Assembly (NCBI GenBank): GCA_963814355.1
Contig: CAWFCZ010000015.1
Span: 118,024-182,023 of the forward strand
Source of the DNA: JADGOV01 sp963814355
GTDB taxonomy: Bacteria > Actinomycetota > Actinomycetes > JADGOV01
Reading direction: 5' to 3'
Length of the DNA stretch: 64,000 nt
In this document: piece by piece, positions 32,262-38,859 of the stretch
How positions within the stretch are numbered: the first letter of the stretch is position 1
How the letters are laid out: each line of letters opens with the position of its first letter
Notes under the pieces: model-generated
The model's input: only the letters and a program-made list of their open reading frames with translations
Database searches by the model: none
Told to the model about the DNA's origin: nothing
Made by a program: the position numbers and the translations under genes

Positions 32262-33468
32262 AGGGCGGGTCGGGAGCGAGCCGGCCCAGCACCAGGGCCA
32301 CCTGAAGCGTGAACGCGTCGCGTGGATTCGCCGGCAGGCAGCCACAGATGTCGGTGACCCGCCGCAGGCGGTAGCGGACCGTATTGGGGTGGACGAACAG
32401 CGCCCGGGCCGCCCCCTCGATGGATCCGGCGGTTTCCACGTACATCCCCACCGTCTCCAGCAGCGCACCCCCGGCCTTGGCTAGCGGCATGTAGATCTCC
32501 TCCAGAAGCAGCCGGCGGGCCTCCGCGTCGCCGTCGATGGCCCGTTCCGGAAGTAGGTCAGCGGCCGGCACCGGCCGCGGAGCCCCGGGCCAGGCCGCCG
32601 CGGCCCGCAGGCCCGCCAGCGCCGCCTCCGCCGAGCGGGCGGCCGAACTGAGGTCGGCCACCGCCGGGCCGACCACCACCGGACCGGTGCCGAACTCCGG
32701 GAGCAGCCGGCGTACCGCTGCCACCGGCACCGAGGCGCCGCCGAGGACGACGACCAGCAGGTCGTCCTGCACGGCGGCCAGGACGTCGAGTGAATCCAAC
32801 CGGGCGGCCCGCTGCAGGCTGTCCAGGACGGCCTCGCTGTCCCCGGCCGGCCGACCGCCTACGGCCACCGCGACCGGTCCGGCGCCGGTCCAGCCCAGCG
32901 CGGCCGCCCGGGAGCGCAACTCGTCGTCGGACTCCCCGCGCAGCAGGGCGTCCACGACCAGCGCCTCCAGGCGGGCGTCCCAGGACCCGCGGGCCTCGGC
33001 CGCGCGGGCGTAGACCTCGGCGGCGGCGAAGGCGATCTCGCGGCTGAACCGCAGCACCGCCTCCCGCAGCACCGCCTCCTCACCCGGTGCGGCCAGCGCG
33101 TCCACCTGGGACTCCACGACGTCGACCAGCACCCGTACCAGGTCGACGGTCTGGCGTAGCGAGATGGTCCTGGTGAGTTCCCGCGGGGCCGCCCGGAAGA
33201 CTTCGGAGACGTCCGAGCCGACGTCGGCACCGCGTTCGGCGTCGCGCAGCCAGGACACGAACGACGCGAAGCCGGCCTGGGCGACCAGCCCGACCCAGGA
33301 CCGCCGGCGGGCCGGCATGGTGGCGAACCACGGCAGCCGCTGCTCCATCTCGGCGATCGCCTGGGTGGCGAGCCGGCCACTGGCCCGCTCCATCCGGCGC
33401 ACGGTTTCCCGGCTGCCGGGTCGCAGCTGCATCGGGGTTCCGGCGGCCGGGGGCCTGCGCCGTGCCAT
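32254..33468 (-). CDS. fasR: PucR-family transcriptional regulator FasR-like
   Basis: 404 residues from ATG 33468. The N-terminal half is helical (WVGLVAQAGFASFVSWLRD, ISLRQTVDLVRVLVDVVESQV). The C-terminus has the PucR helix-turn-helix (SIEGAARALFVHPNTVRYRLRRVTDICG, given in two parts on the chain at about residues 345-375). In Streptomyces, FasR binds the fabDHPF promoter and activates fatty acid synthesis. The gene is directly upstream of fabD on the same strand, the same arrangement. Confidence 0.88.
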   Translation of the reverse strand: MARRRPPAAGTPMQLRPGSRETVRRMERASGRLATQAIAEMEQRLPWFATMPARRRSWVGLVAQAGFASFVSWLRDAERGADVGSDVSEVFRAAPRELTRTISLRQTVDLVRVLVDVVESQVDALAAPGEEAVLREAVLRFSREIAFAAAEVYARAAEARGSWDARLEALVVDALLRGESDDELRSRAAALGWTGAGPVAVAVGGRPAGDSEAVLDSLQRAARLDSLDVLAAVQDDLLVVVLGGASVPVAAVRRLLPEFGTGPVVVGPAVADLSSAARSAEAALAGLRAAAAWPGAPRPVPAADLLPERAIDGDAEARRLLLEEIYMPLAKAGGALLETVGMYVETAGSIEGAARALFVHPNTVRYRLRRVTDICGCLPANPRDAFTLQVALVLGRLAPDPPSL

Positions 33469-33526
33469 CACTGGAGCCTGCCAGACACGCGCCCGGGGCG
33501 GACGGCTTGCGCGGTACCGTGCCGGC

Positions 33527-34624
33527 GTGGCCATCGCAGACGGCGAGCCGGACCGCCCGGTGGGGGAATCCGCCGCCTCGCCGGGCGGCGAGCGGGAGGC
33601 CGCCATTGCCGCACTGAATCGGATCGCGTTCCTGTTGGAGCGGGCTCACGAGCCGACCTACCGGGTCATGGCCTTCCGACGGGCGGCCGGCGTCATCGCC
33701 GGCTTGGGGCCTGAGGAGCTGACCCGGCGGGTGGCCGACGGAAGCCTGACCGAGCTGCCCGGGGTGGGCAAGGTGACCGCGCTGGTGATCTCCGAGGCCG
33801 GCGCCGGGCAGGTACCGGTGTACCAGCGGCGGCTGGAGGCCACCGCTGGCCGGCCGGTGGCCTCCGGTGGCGCGGAGTTGCGGGCGGCGCTGCGCGGAGA
33901 CTGCCATGCGCATTCGGATTGGAGCGACGGCGGCAGCCCGATCGTGGACATGGCGGTGGCCGCCCGGTCGCTCGGCCACCAGTGGCTGGCGCTGACCGAT
34001 CATTCCCCGCGCCTGACGGTGGCCCGCGGCCTCTCGCCGGACCGGTTACGGGACCAGGTGGGAGTGGTCGCCGCGATCAACGACCGGTTGGCCCCGTTCC
34101 GGCTGCTCACCGGCATCGAGGTGGACATCAACTCCGACGGCACCCTGGACCAGGACGACGAGCTGCTCGACCAGCTGGATGTGGTGGTGGCCAGCGTGCA
34201 CTCCGAGCTGCGGATGCCGCGCGCGGAGATGACCCGGCGGATGGTCGCCGCGATCGCCAATCCGCATACCGACGTGCTGGGGCACTGCACCGGGCGCAAC
34301 GTGACAGCCCAGGGCCGGCGGGGCAGGATCCGACCGGAGTCGGATTTCGACCCGGAGCTCGTTTTTGCGGCTTGCCGCCGGTTCGGCGTCGCGGTGGAGA
34401 TCAATTGCCGCCCGGAGCGGCTCGACCCCCCCAAGCGGCTCCTGCGGCTGGCCGTCGAGGCGGGCTGCCAGTTCGCCATCGACACCGACGCGCACGCGCC
34501 GGGTCAGTTGGACTGGCAGCCCTACGGCTGCGAGCGGGCGGCGGCCTGCGGCGTGCCGGTCGAGTCGGTGGTCAACACTTGGACGGCCGACCGATTGCTG
34601 GCGTGGACCGCGGCGACGCCCTGA
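33527..34624 (+). CDS. PHP-domain metal-dependent phosphoesterase with N-terminal helix-hairpin-helix region
   Basis: 365 residues from GTG 33527. The N-terminal 110 residues resemble the HhH region of family X DNA polymerases (NRIAFLLERAHEPTYRVMAF, LTELPGVGKVTALV). The PHP domain follows with metal ligands in GDCHAHSDWSDGGSPI, LALTDHSPRLTVARGL, LTGIEVDINSDG, VVASVHSELRM, GHCTGRN and IDTDAHAPGQLD. It lacks a polymerase palm between the two. Such proteins are the PolX C-terminal module on its own, with 3'-phosphatase, AP or exonuclease roles in DNA repair. Divergent from fasR. Confidence 0.88.
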   Translation: MAIADGEPDRPVGESAASPGGEREAAIAALNRIAFLLERAHEPTYRVMAFRRAAGVIAGLGPEELTRRVADGSLTELPGVGKVTALVISEAGAGQVPVYQRRLEATAGRPVASGGAELRAALRGDCHAHSDWSDGGSPIVDMAVAARSLGHQWLALTDHSPRLTVARGLSPDRLRDQVGVVAAINDRLAPFRLLTGIEVDINSDGTLDQDDELLDQLDVVVASVHSELRMPRAEMTRRMVAAIANPHTDVLGHCTGRNVTAQGRRGRIRPESDFDPELVFAACRRFGVAVEINCRPERLDPPKRLLRLAVEAGCQFAIDTDAHAPGQLDWQPYGCERAAACGVPVESVVNTWTADRLLAWTAATP

Positions 34625-34708
34625 GGGCCTCGGGCTGAGTGCCCTACTTTGTCCACAGGAGAGTGTGTCGTCCTTGCATGGGCTCGATGGGCGCGTCAGT
34701 CTGTATCA

Positions 34709-34906
34709 GTGGTGACCGTTCGGTGCGAGCGATGCGGACTCCGCAGCTCGGACCCTTTCCGCGACGAGTGGTACCTCCTCCCTGAGGAGCAGTGGCCCCT
34801 GTGCCCCGACTGTGCCGCCGACTTCAGAATCGGGACGGGGAGCGATCTACAAGACTGCTCGGACGTGCTCCGCGCCTTCAGCGAGGGTTCCACCGAACTC
34901 GGCTAA
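34709..34906 (+). CDS. Small putative zinc-ribbon protein
   Basis: A 65-residue frame with two CxxC pairs (RCERCGLRSSDP and LCPDCAADF) that could form a zinc ribbon. Starts GTG 34709 or 34712; a longer frame from 34649 is possible. Its last 60 bases overlap the end of the convergent restriction gene, which weakens the case. No relatives recognised. Confidence 0.4.
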   Translation: MVTVRCERCGLRSSDPFRDEWYLLPEEQWPLCPDCAADFRIGTGSDLQDCSDVLRAFSEGSTELG

Positions 34907-35380
34907 CCAGGACGGTGGATGGGTGGCTTCGAAGCGAAGCCACCGCGTGTCTGTGCCTGTCGCGCCGCCGTGTTGAGGAATGGCACGGCTGAATGTGACA
35001 TCCTTAGGCGGCAGCCAGATGGATACCTCATACGGGGAGATGCCAAGGAGCAGCACGTGTTGGTAATCCTGGTCGCGTAGCTGCTGAAACACGTACTGCC
35101 CCGACTGCCAAAGCGTGGAGAACTTGATTTCAACCTTTTTGCCATTGACAATTCGGTCGTGCCCACTGTTTGTCGGAGGCATTACTGTCATACCGAGTCG
35201 TCGCAGCCATGCCTCCACAAGAACCTCACCTGCCTTTCCACGACTGCGAGAGGCGAGTGACATTACCCACTCGAACGGGCTACCCGCCCATGGTGTAGCG
35301 GCATCCCGCACCCCCATCTTCACTTGAGCGTCTTGGTTCGCAGCAAGGAATGTCTCGAAATCTGTCCCAGATGCGCTCAT
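34847..35380 (-). CDS. Probable type II restriction endonuclease
   Basis: 177 residues. AGEVLVEAWLRRLGM is a helix typical of the restriction fold, and NSGHDRIVNGKKVEIKFSTLW gives a PD-(D/E)xK-like site (Asp, then Glu-Ile-Lys). QYVFQQLRDQDYQHVLLLGI completes the core. It begins four bases inside the methyltransferase stop (ATGA), so both are one operon with the methylase first. Base composition is lower in GC than the surroundings (roughly 55%), as for horizontally acquired restriction systems. Specificity unknown. Confidence 0.75.
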   Translation of the reverse strand: MSASGTDFETFLAANQDAQVKMGVRDAATPWAGSPFEWVMSLASRSRGKAGEVLVEAWLRRLGMTVMPPTNSGHDRIVNGKKVEIKFSTLWQSGQYVFQQLRDQDYQHVLLLGISPYEVSIWLPPKDVTFSRAIPQHGGATGTDTRWLRFEATHPPSWLAEFGGTLAEGAEHVRAVL

Positions 35381-36237
35381 CGAGCAGCCGCATCCAGCAG
35401 TGATGGTGGGATCGCAGTCAGCCTTTTTCGCGCGATACTGAACGCCTCGGGATTCACATCAACATAGAGATAGCGCCGGCCAAGCGATGCAGCAGCCACA
35501 GCTGTTGTGCCTGAGCCGCCAAAGAAATCGGCAACTAGGTCGCCGGGGTGGGAACTAGCCCGGATGATGCGTTCAACAAGCTTGAGGGGCTTTTGAGTCG
35601 GGTATCCGGTGCGCTCTTTGCCATTGGTCGGGACAATGGTCATCCACCACACGTCTGTTGGCAGTTTGCCATGGGACGCCTTCTCGGGACCTACCAGCCC
35701 TGGCGCCATATAGGGAATGCGGTCGATCTGTTCCCGATTGAACGTCCATTGTTTACTTTTGGCATACCAGAGGATATTGTCGTGTTTTCGCGCCCATTTG
35801 TCTCGAGCGCGCCCTCCGTAGTCGTAGCTCCAGATAATTTCGTTTAGGAAGCGATCCTCGCCAAAGATGGAGTCAAGCATGAACCGGCCATAGTGAGCGA
35901 TGTGCCAGTCGAGATGCAGATACAGCGACCCAGTGGGGCGGAGTACACGGTGAATCTCGACAAGTCTTTCGTGGAGGAAGGCGAGGTATTCCTCAAGCGG
36001 CATGTCGTCGTTGTATCGGTAGGATGAGCGGATCTCATAATTGTAGATCTTGCCCCCGAAACCGGTCCTGGTGAGTTCTCCCGACCCCAACGAGATGGAC
36101 TGCAATCGTCGCGTCTGGCCAGTTGCGAAGGGGGGATCTATATAGACGAGATCGACGCACGCGTTCGGCATCGTCTGGAGCAACTCCAGATTGTCCATCA
36201 CCAAGCATCCCTCGGGTGCCGCAGGGTTCCTCACCAT
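35377..36237 (-). CDS. DNA methyltransferase (N6-adenine/N4-cytosine, beta-class)
   Basis: 286 residues from ATG 36237; other ATGs at 36255 and 36198 are possible. The catalytic motif IV is VDLVYIDPPFATGQ near the N-terminus and the SAM-binding motif I is LVADFFGGSGTTAVAAASLG near the C-terminus, the beta-class order. TGYPTQKPLKLVERII and YLYVDVNPEA are also typical. It protects host sites from the endonuclease encoded directly after it. GC is clearly lower than in flanking genes. Confidence 0.9.
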   Translation of the reverse strand: MVRNPAAPEGCLVMDNLELLQTMPNACVDLVYIDPPFATGQTRRLQSISLGSGELTRTGFGGKIYNYEIRSSYRYNDDMPLEEYLAFLHERLVEIHRVLRPTGSLYLHLDWHIAHYGRFMLDSIFGEDRFLNEIIWSYDYGGRARDKWARKHDNILWYAKSKQWTFNREQIDRIPYMAPGLVGPEKASHGKLPTDVWWMTIVPTNGKERTGYPTQKPLKLVERIIRASSHPGDLVADFFGGSGTTAVAAASLGRRYLYVDVNPEAFSIARKRLTAIPPSLLDAAAR

Positions 36238-36384
36238 GGCGGAAGTCTCTCGCATCGTCGGGGAACCGGCCTCAACGCCACGCCAGCACAAGCGTGGGCT
36301 GGGTGCTTGGCCAATTTTCGTACCGGCGGGTCTAGTCGAGCGGTACGCTGAAGCCCTCGCCGACCTGCTGTGGTCCCGCCTCGG

Positions 36385-36690
36385 CTAGGACGCCGTCTCG
36401 GCGAGCAGCGCCCCGGCGGCGTCGATGACGTCGAGGCGGTGCACCTCGGGCTCGCCCTCCGGCCGCTTCCCGCCGAAGGCCGCGTCCACCGCCGGGTGGA
36501 TCCGCTCGTCGAAGGCCCGGGCGCAGTCCTCCTCCGAGGTCCAGACGTCGATGTACCGCAAGCCGCCCTCCGGGCGGCGCACGCACAGGTGCAGCAGGGA
36601 GCCCTTCAGCGGTGCCGGGCCGAGGTTGTCGACGATCCGGCGGTACATCTCCTCGCCGATTGGGACGTCCTGGGTGTATGCGTAAACCAT
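36385..36690 (-). CDS. Small conserved hypothetical protein, possible ABM-fold
   Basis: 101 residues. MVYAYTQDVPIGEEMYRRI, SLLHLCVRRPEGGLRYIDVW and EEDCARAFDERIHPAVDAAFG suggest a ferredoxin-like alpha/beta barrel as in antibiotic biosynthesis monooxygenase-like proteins, but no catalytic residues are identifiable. A strong ribosome binding site (GGAGGAGGA) precedes the ATG. It is divergent from a TetR regulator across a 62-base intergenic region with an operator-like palindrome, so it is probably under that regulator. Confidence 0.65.
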   Translation of the reverse strand: MVYAYTQDVPIGEEMYRRIVDNLGPAPLKGSLLHLCVRRPEGGLRYIDVWTSEEDCARAFDERIHPAVDAAFGGKRPEGEPEVHRLDVIDAAGALLAETAS

Positions 36691-36711
36691 GATCCAGTCC
36701 TCCTCCTATTG

Positions 36712-36730
36712 ATCCGAACTAGCTTCGGAT
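36712..36730. promoter_or_regulatory. Operator-like palindrome between the TetR gene and its divergent neighbour
   Basis: ATCCGAA-CTAGC-TTCGGAT is a perfect 7-bp inverted repeat with a palindromic centre. It lies in the middle of the 62-base divergent intergenic region, the usual position for a TetR operator. Confidence 0.6.
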
Positions 36731-36752
36731 GACAAGAGGTACACTAGGACCA

Positions 36753-37439
36753 ATGACGTCCTCCGTCAAGCGGTCCAGCCGGCCGTACCACGCGCCCCGG
36801 CGGATCGAGCAGGCCGGTGCCACCCGGGCGGCGGTGCTGGCGGCGGCCCGGGAGCTGTTCGTCGCCCGGGGCTACAGCACGACCACGGTGGCCGAGATCG
36901 CGGCGCGGGCGTCGGTTGCCGTGGACACGGTGTACGCCACGGTGGGTCGAAAGCCCGTACTGCTCCGCGAGCTCGTGGAGACCTCCCTGTCGGGCACGGA
37001 CACCGCGATTCCCGCCGCGGAGCGGGACTACGTTCGGCGGATCCGCGCGGCCCGTACCGCCCCGGAGAAGCTGGCCACCTACGCCGACGCCGTGGTCAGC
37101 ATCCAGCAGCGGCTGGCCCCGGTCTTCCTGGCGTTGCGCGAAGCCGCCGTCCGCGACCCGTCCTGCGCGGCCCTGTGGACCGAGATCTCCCAGCGCCGGG
37201 CCAGGAACATGCGCGAGCTGGCGGCCGACCTGCGGGCCACCGGCGAAGTGCGCGAGGACCTGTCGGACGACGAGGTGGCCGACGTGGTGTGGAGCCTGAA
37301 CGCGACGGAGTTCTGGGTGCTGCTGGTCGGTGAGCGGGGCTGGTCACCGCAACGGTTCGGGAGCTGGCTCGCCGACAGCTGGTGCCGGCTGCTGCTGGAC
37401 TCGCCGCCCGGGCGCGGGGGGCCGCCGGCCGGCGGCTAG
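36753..37439 (+). CDS. TetR family transcriptional regulator
   Basis: 228 residues from ATG 36753. The helix-turn-helix is at about residues 30-75: RAAVLAAARELFVARGYSTT, TVAEIAARASVAVDTVYATVG, RKPVLLRELVE. The C-terminal ligand domain is helical without a recognisable ligand pocket signature. It likely represses the divergent 101-residue gene and itself. Its TAG stop and the TAG stop of the convergent GAF-ANTAR gene share the palindrome CTAG (37436-37439). Confidence 0.88.
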   Translation: MTSSVKRSSRPYHAPRRIEQAGATRAAVLAAARELFVARGYSTTTVAEIAARASVAVDTVYATVGRKPVLLRELVETSLSGTDTAIPAAERDYVRRIRAARTAPEKLATYADAVVSIQQRLAPVFLALREAAVRDPSCAALWTEISQRRARNMRELAADLRATGEVREDLSDDEVADVVWSLNATEFWVLLVGERGWSPQRFGSWLADSWCRLLLDSPPGRGGPPAGG

Positions 37440-38167
37440 CGGGGCTGGCCGGGGCGCGGCTTGCGGCTCATCGCGGCCACCATCTCCTCCGCGACCAGGC
37501 GCAACTTGATGTTGCGCCGCTGGGATGCGGCGCGCAGCACGTCGAAGGCTTCATCCGGTCCGCACCGCCGGTCCCTGATCAGGATGCCGATCGCCTGGTC
37601 GATCACCGCCCGGGAGGACAGCGCGGTGCGCAGCTGCTCGGTCAGGGCCACCTGCTCGGCCAGCCGCAGGGCTATGCCGATCGCACCGGAAGCGCTGGCC
37701 GCGAATAGGGAGGCGGCTCGCTCCCGGGCGGAATCGAACGCCTCGAGGTCTGAGGAGTACAGGTTGAGCGCCCCGACTTGCTGGCCATCGGCGTTCAGCG
37801 GCAACGACAGCGAGGAGCGCACCCCCGAGGCCAGCAGGTGCGCCGGGTAGTCCCCCCACCGGGTTTCCACGGTCATGTCCGGTACGGAGACCGCTTCACC
37901 GGTGTTCATGGCTTGCAGGCACGGCCCCTGCCCGCCGGCGTACTGCAACTCGTCGAGGTGGGCGGCCCGCTCGTCGTTGGTGGCCACCGTAAGCGCGCGG
38001 CCGTCGTGCTTGAGAGTAATGCCGCAGGACACCGGTACCCCGATGCTGCTGGCCGCCAAGCCGGCGACCCGGGCAAGCATGGTCTCCATACCTGCGGTGG
38101 CCAACATCATGGACGACAGCTCGCCGAGGGCTGCTACGAGCTCCGGAACGGCGGGGACATCCGCCAT
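37436..38167 (-). CDS. GAF and ANTAR domain transcription antitermination regulator
   Basis: 243 residues from ATG 38167 (ATG 38203 also in frame). Residues about 10-165 form a GAF sensor domain (VPVSCGITLKHDGRALTVATN, GQGPCLQAMNTGEAVSVPDM). The C-terminal ANTAR domain has LRTALSSRAVIDQAIGILI and CGPDEAFDVLRAASQRRNIKL. ANTAR domains bind dual hexaloop RNA motifs and prevent termination. This architecture is abundant in actinobacteria, mostly without known targets. Confidence 0.9.
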   Translation of the reverse strand: MADVPAVPELVAALGELSSMMLATAGMETMLARVAGLAASSIGVPVSCGITLKHDGRALTVATNDERAAHLDELQYAGGQGPCLQAMNTGEAVSVPDMTVETRWGDYPAHLLASGVRSSLSLPLNADGQQVGALNLYSSDLEAFDSARERAASLFAASASGAIGIALRLAEQVALTEQLRTALSSRAVIDQAIGILIRDRRCGPDEAFDVLRAASQRRNIKLRLVAEEMVAAMSRKPRPGQPR

Positions 38168-38327
38168 CGCACGTACCCGTCCGGAGCCTACGGCGGCATC
38201 CATCGGTTGGTGCGCCGAGAACGGGAAGCGGTTTGGGTCCGGGACCACGAGTAACCCTCGGTAGGTATAAGGGTACTCGCCTTCGGGCCGCGTGCAGCGC
38301 CGCGCCGCCCGCGACTGAGCAAGTCGG

Positions 38328-38743
38328 CTAGAAGCGCTGCTCCTCGACACTGCCGCCGAGGGCGGTCCACACCTCGCCCACGGTAGCGAACCTCCGTCCG
38401 CTCGGCAGCTCCCGCAGCCGGTCGACGACCCGTGTCGGCGCGTTGTTGTCGATGGCCCGCCCGATGAGCTGCTCCCGAACGGTCGGGTAAAGGTCCTTCC
38501 CCAGGTAGGACGCCAGCTCCGAGCGCCCCTCGACGTCGTCGGCCGCCATGCCGCCATGCCGTCGGGCGTACCGCCGACCAGGGTGGCCTTGGGCACCAGG
38601 TCGACGTCCGGCTCGTCCTCGCCGGAGGGTTCGGCGGACTTCCACTCCTCACGGCTTTCCCGACCGGCGCGCACGATGGACTCGGTCTCGCTACGCATCG
38701 CCTCGTCCACCCGCCTGGAGTGCTTGTCGCTGCCGCGCTGCAT
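38328..38743 (-). pseudogene. DUF2795 protein gene interrupted by an 8-bp tandem duplication
   Basis: The gene starts well: ATG 38743 with AGGAGG upstream, then QRGSDKHSRRVDEAMRSETE and VPKATLVGGTPDGMAA. There the frame is broken, and the continuation ADDVEGRSELASYLGKDLYP...VGEVWTALGGSVEEQRF is in another frame. The break coincides with an exact tandem duplication of GCCGCCAT (38542-38549 and 38550-38557). Removing one copy gives an intact 135-residue protein of the actinobacterial DUF2795 family. The inner ATG could restart translation of the second half (about 73 residues). Confidence 0.85.
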
Positions 38744-38859
38744 CTGTCCTCCTCGGTGACGGCCGACGCCGGAACTGGCCTGCCCATACCCCGGGGCGCC
38801 GCGACCGTATTCCTCCGGGTCGACCTTCCTCCGCCGCGACGCCGCGGCCCCGCCGGCGC

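Noticed and set aside
36191..36388. Possible small helix-turn-helix protein on the plus strand (LTMAEVSRIVGEP region), perhaps a control protein of the restriction system
   Set aside because: It overlaps the methyltransferase start, has no ribosome binding site and its resemblance to a DNA-binding fold is weak.
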